A DNA stretch of 64,000 bases. It comes from Halalkalibacillus halophilus DSM 18494 (lineage in GTDB: Bacteria; Bacillota; Bacilli; Bacillales; Alkalibacillaceae). The DNA is taken from positions 135,549 through 199,548 of the forward strand of contig NZ_AUHI01000006.1 of assembly GCF_000423105.1 (NCBI RefSeq), read 5' to 3'. Positions 1 to 8,243 of the stretch are shown in pieces. Position 1 is the stretch's first letter. Each line of letters starts with the position of its first letter. Position numbers and translations under genes: made by a program. A model generated the notes under the pieces. That model was given only the letters and a program-made list of their open reading frames with translations, searched no databases and was not told the origin of the DNA.

Positions 1-144
1 CCTGGAAAATTAACCACAGTTGGTTCCAATCAAGCATCAAAACCTGAATCCAAACAAACAAGCACATTTAATCCTTTCTTGTTAGCAGCAATAGGGTTCG
101 CTATGCTAGGGATGTTTTTTATTGTAGCTCTGTTTATGTATTAG
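1..144 (+). CDS. C-terminal end of an unidentified membrane-anchored protein (partial)
   Basis: An open frame enters from the left edge and stops at TAG 142-144, giving the last 47 residues. A polar stretch rich in Ser, Lys and Gln is followed by one hydrophobic segment (about residues 24-47, with LLAAIGFAMLG) that runs to the end. This looks like a C-terminal membrane anchor. No LPXTG motif and no positively charged tail are visible, so sortase anchoring is not supported. The start and most of the protein lie outside the window, and no function can be assigned. Confidence 0.6.
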   Translation, partial: PGKLTTVGSNQASKPESKQTSTFNPFLLAAIGFAMLGMFFIVALFMY

Positions 145-246
145 AGGGCATTATCCCTTAAGAAAGACCTGGAAAAGACCACCCGGCACCATTCTTGCTG
201 ACTGCTTTTTATACGATAGATTTGATGTCTGACAAGCACACAGATT

Positions 247-363
247 CCGTTTCGGGCGAATGGACCTCGTATTCAGGTATATAAGCAGCTTAATCAGGTG
301 GACTGCTCCCGTTTCGGGCGGAGGAGCGCCTTATTCAGGTGAACATGACACTTATTCAGGTAA
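247..363. repeat. Degenerate 20-21 bp tandem repeat array, six units
   Basis: Six cores recur every 20-21 bp: TTCGGGCG (251), ATTCAGGT (271), AATCAGGT (292), TTCGGGCG (313), ATTCAGGT (333) and ATTCAGGT (354). The DNA between cores is poorly conserved. There are no spacers of the CRISPR kind and no credible gene; a 61-codon frame across it has no ribosome binding site. A second array with the same period but different cores lies at about 54.2-54.45 kb. The rest of 145-482 shows nothing recognisable apart from the palindrome at 367-390. Confidence 0.7.
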
Positions 364-366
364 ACA

Positions 367-390
367 GAGCTATTTGCCGGCAAATAGCTC
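367..390. repeat. Perfect 24-bp palindrome
   Basis: The left arm GAGCTATTTGCC is followed directly by its exact reverse complement GGCAAATAGCTC, with no loop base. It sits at the right end of the 20-21 bp array. The lack of a loop and of a T-run makes a terminator unlikely. A protein-binding site or cruciform is possible. Confidence 0.6.
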
Positions 391-482
391 ATCACACCAT
401 CATGGCTATGACTTCCCCTTAATACGAGAGCACCTACTCCTTTAAGACTCCCACTACCACTCCACCTACTTACTAATCCCCT

Positions 483-1262
483 TTATCCTTCACCCTCTTT
501 CCCTCTAAACCAACCCTTTTCAAGCACGAATGCTGTTACCCAAGCTGTAACAGGAATAATGATAGCAACACCAGCCCCTGCAAATAGCACGGTAATTAAT
601 TCTGCACTTAAGACCCTGGCATTCACCACGTCACCAAAACTATAAGAAAGGTCTTTAAACCAGACGAGTAAGGCGAGAAAACTACCAAAAAAGGCAAAGA
701 AGATTGTATTAGCACTTGTTCCTAATATGTCCTTTCCAATAGCCATCCCTCTTCGAAATAGCTCTTTGCGCTTAAGGTTAGGATGGTAACGGTGTATTTC
801 ATTCATTGGAGATGCAATGGAAATAGCATTATCAATGATCGCACCAATAGTACTAAGTATAATAACTGAGGCCATGAGTTGAACGAAATCAATTCCAATC
901 ATTACTGATAAAGCCGCAATCTCTTCTCCTTCTTCCTCCCCAAATCCTTGAATGTGGGTTAATTCAGTTATAAAATAAATCCCGATCATCAACACGGCAA
1001 TTGTTAGCATGGACGATAGGAAAGCAGCTTTTGTTTTGACATTATTTCCATTCAGGAAAAATAAATTAACATACCCAATCGTTACACATGCTAATAAAGC
1101 TAATATAACAGGGTTTCTAGCAGGATCAGCCATAAATATAATTGCTACGATGATAATGGAAAAATTGAAGAAAATCGTAAAGAAAGATTTCACACCTTGT
1201 TTTCCACCTACCCAATACATAAGACTAAGAAGGATCAGCGCCAAAAGCCATAGTACATTCAT
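483..1262 (-). CDS. YibE/F family membrane protein (downstream partner)
   Basis: A 259-residue, very hydrophobic protein with about seven predicted membrane segments. The pattern of a GIDFVQLMASVIILSTIGAIIDNAISI stretch (about residues 124-150) followed by a cytoplasmic loop and GKDILGTSANTIFFAF matches the YibE/F family as I know it. Its biochemical role is not established. The ATG is preceded by AGGTGAGATC and overlaps the stop of the upstream YibE/F gene by 4 bp, so the two are translationally coupled and probably form one complex. No catalytic residues are visible. Confidence 0.75.
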   Translation of the reverse strand: MNVLWLLALILLSLMYWVGGKQGVKSFFTIFFNFSIIIVAIIFMADPARNPVILALLACVTIGYVNLFFLNGNNVKTKAAFLSSMLTIAVLMIGIYFITELTHIQGFGEEEGEEIAALSVMIGIDFVQLMASVIILSTIGAIIDNAISIASPMNEIHRYHPNLKRKELFRRGMAIGKDILGTSANTIFFAFFGSFLALLVWFKDLSYSFGDVVNARVLSAELITVLFAGAGVAIIIPVTAWVTAFVLEKGWFRGKEGEG

Positions 1263-2377
1263 GATCTCACCTGCTTTCGGCTAATCAAATAATTGATAAT
1301 GTAGATTGCAATAGGAATGGTCACTACAATACCAATCCCACCAGCAAGTGCTCGAGCAATATCTAAGGAAATCGTATGGGAAAGAGCAAAAGATAAAGGT
1401 ACTGCATTTTTAATATAAATTATAATAATCGGAATGGACCCGCTAATATAAACAAAAAATAGAATGTTCGTCATCGTACCCATAATATCTTTTCCAATCG
1501 CTTTTCCAGAAGAATTCAGCTGTTCCAACGTTATTTTATTATTCTTTTCAAAAAGGTTGTATAAAGATGAAGTTATCGTAATCGCAACATCCATAACTGC
1601 ACCTAAAGCTCCGATTAATACTCCCGCCAAAAAGATTACTTCCGGATGCCTCGTTAAAAATTGCATCTCTTCAAACCTTAATCCAGTGCCTCCTGTTACG
1701 TATAATAAAATAGAGGTAATCGCCAAAAGAGCTAACATTCCAGAAAGTGTGGCGAAGATTGCCGCATATGTTTTAATCGAACGCCCATTCACCATCAATA
1801 AGGAAATCACTGTAAATAAGACAATACAAATGAGAGAGACAAACAGTAAACTAACGTTCGACGTTTGAATAAAGGCATCCAAAGCAAATGATAGAATCAA
1901 GGAATTGATTGCCAAACTAAGCAAAGCCATTAACCCCTGTTTTTTTCCAACTAATAATAATGCAAAGATGAAAAACCACGCAACATAAACTAAATAATAG
2001 TCCCTTTTAACTCCTTCTACCCTCGCCTCTTCACCATTTATAGAGAGAAATAATTGGTCTCCGGTCCGGTAACGATCTCCTGTTGCTTTGGAACCAGTAA
2101 ATTCATCTATTACTGTGACTTGTTCGCCTTTTTGATTGCCATTTTGTAACTTTAAATAGAGTTCTTGTTGACCTCTAGTATCTTCATTGCCTGCTCGGTC
2201 TGTCGTAGGTTCTTCATTTATGAGGTTTACCTCCGTTACAACTCCAATCGGTTTATCATAAAGCCCATGATTGTGATGCACGAAAACGATAGATGCAATG
2301 ACAATGAATAACACCGTGGTGTAAAAGATATAGTTTTGCTTTTTCATCGTTTTTAACTGCATCATCACTTTATTCAC
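1259..2377 (-). CDS. YibE/F family membrane protein (upstream partner)
   Basis: A 372-residue protein with an N-terminal membrane segment (about residues 16-34), an extracytoplasmic domain to about residue 125, then about seven membrane segments. The second half carries the same family signature as its neighbour (GALGAVMDVAITITSSLYN, then SGKAIGKDIMGTMTNILFFVY). The start is GTG at 2377 behind a good GGAGG. It overlaps the next gene by 4 bp. The two-gene YibE/F arrangement is common in Firmicutes, and the function is unknown. Confidence 0.75.
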   Translation of the reverse strand: MNKVMMQLKTMKKQNYIFYTTVLFIVIASIVFVHHNHGLYDKPIGVVTEVNLINEEPTTDRAGNEDTRGQQELYLKLQNGNQKGEQVTVIDEFTGSKATGDRYRTGDQLFLSINGEEARVEGVKRDYYLVYVAWFFIFALLLVGKKQGLMALLSLAINSLILSFALDAFIQTSNVSLLFVSLICIVLFTVISLLMVNGRSIKTYAAIFATLSGMLALLAITSILLYVTGGTGLRFEEMQFLTRHPEVIFLAGVLIGALGAVMDVAITITSSLYNLFEKNNKITLEQLNSSGKAIGKDIMGTMTNILFFVYISGSIPIIIIYIKNAVPLSFALSHTISLDIARALAGGIGIVVTIPIAIYIINYLISRKQVRS

Positions 2378-2453
2378 GACTTACCTCCAGACTAGTTGTA
2401 ACACTCTGATTAAGTTAAGTGAGCAACCTTTATATATCATTCAACTAAAATAA

Positions 2454-2660
2454 TTATCCACCAAAAAAGAAGTCAATCACATTGGAACTTGCCGAAGCTT
2501 TTTTGTTGTATAACTCCGAATACCCACAATTGGTACAAAATACCACTACAAAGTGATTGTGTTGCACATCAAACATTTTAGAAAGCCCGGTGCCTGATGC
2601 AGCAATTTCCTTTGTATCCGCTTCTGTTCCTCCACATTTAATACAGCCTTTTTCTTCCAT
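2454..2660 (-). CDS. Small zinc-ribbon protein
   Basis: A 68-residue protein with two CxxC knuckles, CIKC near residues 6-9 and CTNC near residues 42-45. They are separated by a short beta-rich stretch, as in the small nucleic-acid-binding zinc-ribbon family (COG3478-like). The C-terminus ends in a hydrophobic FFFGG. Binding of one zinc ion is expected from the four cysteines. The target is unknown, and it appears to be a single-gene unit. The start ATG at 2660 follows AGGAGTG with proper spacing. Confidence 0.65.
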   Translation of the reverse strand: MEEKGCIKCGGTEADTKEIAASGTGLSKMFDVQHNHFVVVFCTNCGYSELYNKKASASSNVIDFFFGG

Positions 2661-2815
2661 TCAAAACACTCCTTTTTATGATTTATTACCTATTTTAACT
2701 GAAAATTCTTTCAAGGAAAATATTCACCTAGATTGATTACCTCTCTCTCATAGGAAACTATTTTGCAAGTGATTTTTCATGTAATAATATATAATTAAAA
2801 AAAAGGGGGGGATTT

Positions 2816-3403
2816 ATGACTGATGCACGCTCTTATAGGACTAGAAAAAACTTACAAGATGCCTTGATTATTTCATTGAATGAGGAGGGATTTGATTCGC
2901 TGACTGTACAATCCATTGTGAAGAAAGCTGGTATTAGTCGCAGTACTTTTTACCGCCATTTTCAAGATAAAGAATCTCTTCTTTTTGATTTAGAGCAAGA
3001 CCAAATTAAAGGTTTAATTAAGGCATTTAGAGCGCCTTATATCTATGCTCGCCATTATAATGTCGCAAACATTTCCTCCTCATCAATCGCAATTTTTCAA
3101 TATATTCTTGAGCACAAGGATTTCTTTAATTTAATTGTTCGTTCACGCTTTTTATCCAAGTTTCAGCAAAAAATGATAGATGAGATGACAACTTTGCTCA
3201 AAGAGGATTTAAAATATTTAATGCCTTCTACTAAAGAGAAAACAAATTTGTCTCAATTCATTATTTTCAGAGCATATGGTATTTTCGGGATAGTTATCGA
3301 GTGGATTAAGCGCGGCTTTCAAGAGTCTCCTGAATACATGTCACAGCAGCTACTGCGAGTTATTAGTTTCACACCAGCTGCTGTGTATAAAAGAGATTCT
3401 TAG
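2816..3403 (+). CDS. TetR/AcrR family transcriptional regulator
   Basis: A 195-residue protein. Residues about 10-55 form the classic TetR helix-turn-helix, with LTVQSIVKKAGISRSTFYRHF and the following KESLLFDL. The rest is a helical ligand-binding domain with no recognisable ligand signature. The ATG at 2816 sits behind a run of seven G residues acting as Shine-Dalgarno. The gene converges on the SDR dehydrogenase and their stop codons overlap by 4 bp. A regulatory link with that dehydrogenase is possible but unproven. Confidence 0.85.
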   Translation: MTDARSYRTRKNLQDALIISLNEEGFDSLTVQSIVKKAGISRSTFYRHFQDKESLLFDLEQDQIKGLIKAFRAPYIYARHYNVANISSSSIAIFQYILEHKDFFNLIVRSRFLSKFQQKMIDEMTTLLKEDLKYLMPSTKEKTNLSQFIIFRAYGIFGIVIEWIKRGFQESPEYMSQQLLRVISFTPAAVYKRDS

Positions 3404-4167
3404 TTTGGAGTCATTCCTCCATCTACTGTGTAATGACTTGAGGTCACATAGGAAGCACCGTCAGAAGCTAAGAATATTACAACATTAGCAATCTCTTCAG
3501 CTTCCGCATAACGTTTTAATGGAATTGAATTGGAGTACTCCGTCTTTACACTTTCTGAGTCGTCAGGGTTCATATTCGTCTCAATTGCTCGCATCATATT
3601 TGTGTCCACTGGGGCAGGACAAACAGAATTAACCCTAATTCCTTCACCAGCTACTTCGTTGGCGGCAGTTTTTGTTAAGCCAATAACAGCGTGCTTCGAT
3701 GCCCCATAAGCTGCCATTCCAGGAGTCTCAATCATTCCTGCTAAAGAAGCAGTGTTAACTACTGCGCCACTACCTTGCGATTTCATTTCTTTTAAAACGT
3801 ATTTTAATCCATAGAATACACCTTTCACATTCACATCAATTACTGCGTCGAAATCTTTAGATTCAAGCTCTGTTATCATGTTAAACGGCCCGTTGATTCC
3901 AGCATTATTAAAGAATATATCTATTTTACCAAATACTTCTTTTGCGTAATCAACATAAGCTTTCACTTCCTCTTCTTTAGAAACATTCGCTGAAAATGTA
4001 TAAACATTATCAGCGTTATTAAGCTTTGATTTTGCCTCTTTCAACGCCTCATCTTTTAAATCTACTAACAACACCTTTGCTCCACCGGCTAAAAATTGCT
4101 GGGCAGTAGCTAGTCCAATTCCACCAGCACCACCAGTAATTACAACAAACTTTCCTTCAAAACTCAT
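3400..4167 (-). CDS. SDR family NAD(P)-dependent oxidoreductase
   Basis: A 255-residue classical short-chain dehydrogenase. The N-terminal cofactor motif TGGAGGIG, the NNAG motif (NNAGINGP), and the catalytic Ser and YxxxK (NTASLAG, then YGASK) are all present. The C-terminus VDGGMTPN is typical of the family. An acidic residue (VDLKD) after the second beta strand suggests preference for NAD over NADP. The substrate cannot be told. The start has AAGGAGATGATCTA upstream. A perfect cre site lies about 45 bp upstream, so CcpA control by carbon source is likely. Confidence 0.85.
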   Translation of the reverse strand: MSFEGKFVVITGGAGGIGLATAQQFLAGGAKVLLVDLKDEALKEAKSKLNNADNVYTFSANVSKEEEVKAYVDYAKEVFGKIDIFFNNAGINGPFNMITELESKDFDAVIDVNVKGVFYGLKYVLKEMKSQGSGAVVNTASLAGMIETPGMAAYGASKHAVIGLTKTAANEVAGEGIRVNSVCPAPVDTNMMRAIETNMNPDDSESVKTEYSNSIPLKRYAEAEEIANVVIFLASDGASYVTSSHYTVDGGMTPN

Positions 4168-4211
4168 TAGATCATCTCCTTTTCTTGTATTAGTTTCAGA
4201 TTAACTAACTA

Positions 4212-4225
4212 TGAAAGCGCTATCA
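4212..4225. promoter_or_regulatory. cre site (CcpA operator) upstream of the SDR gene
   Basis: The 14-mer TGAAAGCGCTATCA fits the CcpA consensus TGWAANCGNTNWCA at every defined position. It lies 45 bp upstream of the SDR start codon on the minus strand. The other neighbour, katG, begins 235 bp away. Catabolite repression of the SDR gene is the simplest reading. Confidence 0.7.
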
Positions 4226-4366
4226 ATTTTGTGCATTAAGTTTTGCTACAATTCGATCAAAACTGTCTTATATCTATTAAATTAATACTTCAAGAAGATG
4301 TCTTATTGCTTGTTCTAAAAAAGTTTAGATTTTTAAAACCTTATTACTTTCTGTTTAGGTCATTAT

Positions 4367-4381
4367 TTATTATAATTATAA
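4367..4381 (+). promoter_or_regulatory. Candidate PerR box upstream of katG
   Basis: TTATTATAATTATAA matches the PerR consensus TTATAATNATTATAA with one mismatch. It lies 78 bp upstream of the katG start, just before a possible promoter (TTGTTA 4399-4404, 16-bp spacer, TAAAAT 4421-4426). PerR control of catalase genes is well established in Bacillus. The site is inferred from sequence alone in an AT-rich region. A small inverted repeat, TGTTAG/CTAACA (4400-4415), overlaps the putative -35. Confidence 0.5.
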
Positions 4382-4459
4382 AGTGAGAATAAATCTTGTT
4401 GTTAGAAAACTAACAGGATTTAAAATATATCTTTTTTATTCAGAAAGGGGAATTTTTGC

Positions 4460-6637
4460 ATGGCGAACAATGAAAATGTTGAGAAGTGCCCAGTAACACA
4501 TCAAGAAATGCCTTCTAATCCAACTGGAGGAACGAAAAACCACGAATGGTGGCCAAGTCTATTAAATTTAAATATTCTACATCAGCATGATACAAAAACG
4601 AATCCTCTAGGAACTGATTTTGATTATGCAGAGGAATTTAAAAAGCTAGACTATGATGCATTGAAACAAGATTTACATGACTTAATGACAGACAGCCAAG
4701 ATTGGTGGCCTGCCGATTACGGACATTATGGACCATTTTTCATTCGTATGTCATGGCACGCAGCTGGTACGTACCGCATGCAAGACGGTCGCGGAGGCGG
4801 CGGAAGCGGTTCACAGCGTTTTGCCCCATTAAATAGCTGGCCAGATAACGGTAACCTTGATAAGGCGCGTCGCTTACTATGGCCAATTAAACAAAAATAC
4901 GGAAATAAAATTTCTTGGGCTGACTTACTTGTCATCGCAGGGAATGTTGCAATTGAATCCATGGGTGGAAAAACAATCGGATTCGGAGCTGGACGTGAGG
5001 ATATCTGGCATCCAGAAGAAGACGTCAACTGGGGTCCTGAAACAGAGTGGCTCGGTGACGAACGTTATCATGGAGAACGCGAATTAGAAAATCCTCTTGC
5101 CGCAGTGCAAATGGGATTAATTTATGTTAACCCAGAAGGTCCAAACGGTGAACCAGATCCAAAAGGAAGTGCGTTTGATATTCGTGAAACATTCAAGCGT
5201 ATGGGAATGAATGATGAAGAAACTGTAGCTCTTACAGCTGGTGGACACACGTTTGGTAAAGCACATGGTGCAGGCGATGCAGGCCATGTAAGCTCAGAAC
5301 CTGAAGGCTCTCCTATTGAAGAACAAGGTCTTGGTTGGAAGAGTACACATGAAACAGGTAATGGCCCTTACACGATTACAAGTGGTATTGAAGGTGCTTG
5401 GACTCCAACACCAATCACTTGGGATATGTCTTACTTTGACATGTTGTTTGGCTACGAATGGGAACTTACAAAGAGCCCAGCCGGAGCTTATCAGTGGGAG
5501 CCAGTGAATCCTGACGAAGATCACTTAGCACCAGACGCTGGTGATACAACAACAAAAGTTAAGACAATGATGACAACTGCTGATATGGCAATGCGTGAAG
5601 ACCCAGATTACGCTGCAATTTCACGTCGTTTCCATAACAACCCGGACGAGTTCGCAGACGTATTCGCTCGTGCATGGTTCAAATTACTTCACCGTGATAT
5701 GGGACCTAAAGACCGTTATCTTGGACCTGAAGTTCCTGAAGAGGACTTCATCTGGCAAGATCCAGTACCAAAAGTAGATTATGAACTAACAACATCTGAA
5801 ATCGAAGACTTAAAAGCGAAGATCTTAGACTCTGGATTAACAACGAGTGAACTTGTGAAAACAGCTTGGGCTTCCGCAAGCACATTCCGTGGTTCAGATA
5901 ACCGCGGTGGTGCCAATGGTGCTCGTATTCGTTTAACTCCACAAAAAGACTGGGAAGCAAATGAACCAGATATGCTTGAAAAAGTCTTGAATGTATATGA
6001 AAAGATTCAAGCTGACTTTGATAAAAATGTAAGTATCGCTGACTTAATCGTCTTAGGCGGTAGTGCAGCAATTGAAAAAGCAGCTAAGAATGCTGGTCAT
6101 AACGTAACCGTACCGTTCACACAAGGACGCGGAGACGCAACTCAAGAACAGACGGAAGAAGAAAACTTCGAAGTCTTAGAACCTGTTGCTGATGGCTTCC
6201 GCAACTATCAAAAGAAAGATTACGCGGTTAGCCCGGAAGAACTTCTTGTAGACAAAGCACAGCTACTTGGACTATCAGCACCTGAAATGACCGTACTAAT
6301 CGGAGGTATGCGTTCACTTGGCGCTAACTATGGCGACAAAGAACACGGCGTATTCACCGAAAATGTTGGCGCACTATCCAATGAGTTCTTTGTTAACTTA
6401 TTAGATATGGATGTAGAATGGAAGCCAGTTGAAAATAACCTATACGAAGCTCGTGATCGCCAAACGGGAGAAACCGTTCGCACAGCAACTCGTGTAGACC
6501 TTATCTTCGGTTCACATTCCGTACTACGTGCCATTTCTGAAGTATATGCACAAGCAGACAACGAAGAAAAATTCGTCAATGACTTTATCAATGCTTGGGT
6601 GAAGATCATGGACGCAGATCGTTTTGATGTGAAATAA
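4460..6637 (+). CDS. katG: Catalase-peroxidase KatG
   Basis: A 725-residue bifunctional haem catalase-peroxidase that removes hydrogen peroxide and organic peroxides in the cytoplasm. The active-site triad appears in FFIRMSWHAAG (Arg96, Trp99, His100), and the proximal haem His lies in AGGHTFGKAHG (about residue 262). The protein has the usual two-domain length (about 720-740), with a second haem-free peroxidase-like half starting near residue 430. The start follows AAAGGGGAA. A strong terminator follows, so it is monocistronic. A PerR-like box upstream suggests peroxide induction. Confidence 0.97.
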   Translation: MANNENVEKCPVTHQEMPSNPTGGTKNHEWWPSLLNLNILHQHDTKTNPLGTDFDYAEEFKKLDYDALKQDLHDLMTDSQDWWPADYGHYGPFFIRMSWHAAGTYRMQDGRGGGGSGSQRFAPLNSWPDNGNLDKARRLLWPIKQKYGNKISWADLLVIAGNVAIESMGGKTIGFGAGREDIWHPEEDVNWGPETEWLGDERYHGERELENPLAAVQMGLIYVNPEGPNGEPDPKGSAFDIRETFKRMGMNDEETVALTAGGHTFGKAHGAGDAGHVSSEPEGSPIEEQGLGWKSTHETGNGPYTITSGIEGAWTPTPITWDMSYFDMLFGYEWELTKSPAGAYQWEPVNPDEDHLAPDAGDTTTKVKTMMTTADMAMREDPDYAAISRRFHNNPDEFADVFARAWFKLLHRDMGPKDRYLGPEVPEEDFIWQDPVPKVDYELTTSEIEDLKAKILDSGLTTSELVKTAWASASTFRGSDNRGGANGARIRLTPQKDWEANEPDMLEKVLNVYEKIQADFDKNVSIADLIVLGGSAAIEKAAKNAGHNVTVPFTQGRGDATQEQTEEENFEVLEPVADGFRNYQKKDYAVSPEELLVDKAQLLGLSAPEMTVLIGGMRSLGANYGDKEHGVFTENVGALSNEFFVNLLDMDVEWKPVENNLYEARDRQTGETVRTATRVDLIFGSHSVLRAISEVYAQADNEEKFVNDFINAWVKIMDADRFDVK

Positions 6638-6651
6638 AACTTAAGCATACA

Positions 6652-6683
6652 AAAACCGTTCAGCTAAGAAGCTGAACGGTTTT
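6652..6683 (+). terminator. Intrinsic terminator after katG
   Basis: A 14-bp perfect stem, AAAACCGTTCAGCT paired with AGCTGAACGGTTTT around an AAGA loop, is followed by more T residues. It lies 14 bp after the katG stop. Confidence 0.9.
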
Positions 6684-6714
6684 ATTTATATATCGATGAT
6701 ACAAACGATAATTA

Positions 6715-7905
6715 TTATTTCGCTATTTTTTCAATGACCAATACTTTCAAATAATTACTTGGTTTATAAAGCTTATGCACCGTAAAATCTCTTGGCAAGC
6801 CAAATTCTTCTTTGATGCGATAAGCTTGTCCCGCTTCTTTAAAGCCTTTATCCACCATCTTCTTGAACTGGTCCATTCCAAATGAAGCATTGTTTGTAGA
6901 AGCGATTATTATGCCATTTGATTTCGTGATCTCAACAGAATTCGTAATCAAAGAAGGATAATCTTTTGCACTAGAGAAAGTCTTTTTCTTCGAACGTGCA
7001 AAACTAGGTGGATCCAAGACGACCATATCATATTTCAAATCATGTCGCTTGGCATATTTGAAATAGCTGTATACGTCCATCACATATAGATCCTGCTTCT
7101 CAATATCAATGTCGTTCAAACTCAACTGTTCCATTGTTTTCGGTTCACTACGTTTAGCTAGGTCAACACTAGAAGTTTTCTTTGCTCCACCTAAAGCTGC
7201 TGCCACGGAAAAAGCACCTGTATACGAGAACGTGTTAAGCACATGCTTTCCTTTCGCATAACGGTCTCGGATTGCTCGACGAACATCCCTTTGATCCAAG
7301 AAAATTCCGGTCATTGCACCATCATTCAAATCAACCGCAAAATTCATACCATTCTCTTTGATGATCAATGGGAATTCCGCGCGTTCGCCTGAAACGAAGT
7401 CATCATCGTCAATATACTTCCCTTTCGTATCAAACCGCTTCTTTTCATAAATCGACTTACACTCACCATACTCCTCTAAAACGGTAACCACGAGATTTTT
7501 AAACGAATAAATTCCATCGCTATACCAATTGATTAAATAGTGCCCGTCATAATAATCAATTGTCAAACCACCGATTCCATCTCCTTCTCCATTGAACAAA
7601 CGGAAAGCAGTAGTTTGTGGATCATCATAAAACCCTTTTCTTTTATTGATAGCAGATAAAATTTTACTCCGAAAGAAAGATACATTTATCTCCTCATCCG
7701 GATTATGCGTCAAAACCCAACCAAGGCCTTTATTCTGGTTGCCGTAATAGCCCTTAGCAATAAATTTCTGACTCGAATCGACTAAATGAATAATTTCTCC
7801 TTCTTCTTTAAGCTCATTCGCGTTTCGAATAGCCTCTCTATGAATTAAAGGATATTTATTTTCAAATTGTTTTATAAATTTTTTTTCTATGATCAACTCA
7901 ACCAT
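6715..7905 (-). CDS. Class I SAM-dependent rRNA methyltransferase (RlmI/RlmK-like)
   Basis: A 396-residue protein with an N-terminal PUA-like RNA-binding domain and a C-terminal Rossmann methyltransferase domain. The SAM motif is visible in LNTFSYTGAFSVAAALGGA, and the motif IV region in VVLDPPSFARSKK. This fits the RlmI family of 23S rRNA cytosine-5 methyltransferases, although the exact target base is not shown. I chose the ATG at 7905, which has GAGGGGAC at proper spacing. The frame extends 18 codons upstream without a better site. Confidence 0.8.
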   Translation of the reverse strand: MVELIIEKKFIKQFENKYPLIHREAIRNANELKEEGEIIHLVDSSQKFIAKGYYGNQNKGLGWVLTHNPDEEINVSFFRSKILSAINKRKGFYDDPQTTAFRLFNGEGDGIGGLTIDYYDGHYLINWYSDGIYSFKNLVVTVLEEYGECKSIYEKKRFDTKGKYIDDDDFVSGERAEFPLIIKENGMNFAVDLNDGAMTGIFLDQRDVRRAIRDRYAKGKHVLNTFSYTGAFSVAAALGGAKKTSSVDLAKRSEPKTMEQLSLNDIDIEKQDLYVMDVYSYFKYAKRHDLKYDMVVLDPPSFARSKKKTFSSAKDYPSLITNSVEITKSNGIIIASTNNASFGMDQFKKMVDKGFKEAGQAYRIKEEFGLPRDFTVHKLYKPSNYLKVLVIEKIAK

Positions 7906-8024
7906 GTTTGTAACGTCCCCTCTCATTGTATTCACTATTATCACACATCTAATATACAAAAGTAAAAAAGATCATGAGACTACAAGTTAAAGAAAAATTA
8001 CTGGGTCCTCTAAAGACTTTCTGG

Positions 8025-8225
8025 TTAATCATTAGACTCTTTTTTCTTTGATAGACCCAACTCCTCAATTATACGAGGATGTTCTATCAAAATAAGATGA
8101 ACGACAATTACCGATAGCAAGTAAGAAATGGTCGGATCAATCGTGCCTAACATTCTGCTAACAATGACATAGAGTACCATCGAACCAATAAATAATACTA
8201 AAAAGTAAGCTCCAAGTTTTGACAC
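8025..8225 (-). CDS. Small two-helix membrane protein of unknown function
   Basis: A 66-residue protein with two hydrophobic segments (about residues 6-24 and 30-48) and a charged C-terminal tail ending KKKESND. It starts with GTG behind GGAG. It lies 18 bp downstream of the MFS transporter gene in the same direction, so it is probably co-transcribed with it. No family is recognised. Confidence 0.55.
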   Translation of the reverse strand: MSKLGAYFLVLFIGSMVLYVIVSRMLGTIDPTISYLLSVIVVHLILIEHPRIIEELGLSKKKESND

Positions 8226-8243
8226 TTTAACACTCTCCTTAAT

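Noticed and set aside
247..363. Repeat array as a possible CRISPR
   Set aside because: Units are 20-21 bp in total with degenerate cores; there are no conserved repeats with unique spacers and no cas genes in the window. The same holds for 54212-54455.
260..445. A 61-codon open frame on the plus strand
   Set aside because: It lies across the 20-21 bp repeat array and a palindrome, has no ribosome binding site, and its composition follows the repeat.
4726..6071. Several 60-107 codon frames inside katG on both strands
   Set aside because: They are shadows of a complete, well-supported katG gene.
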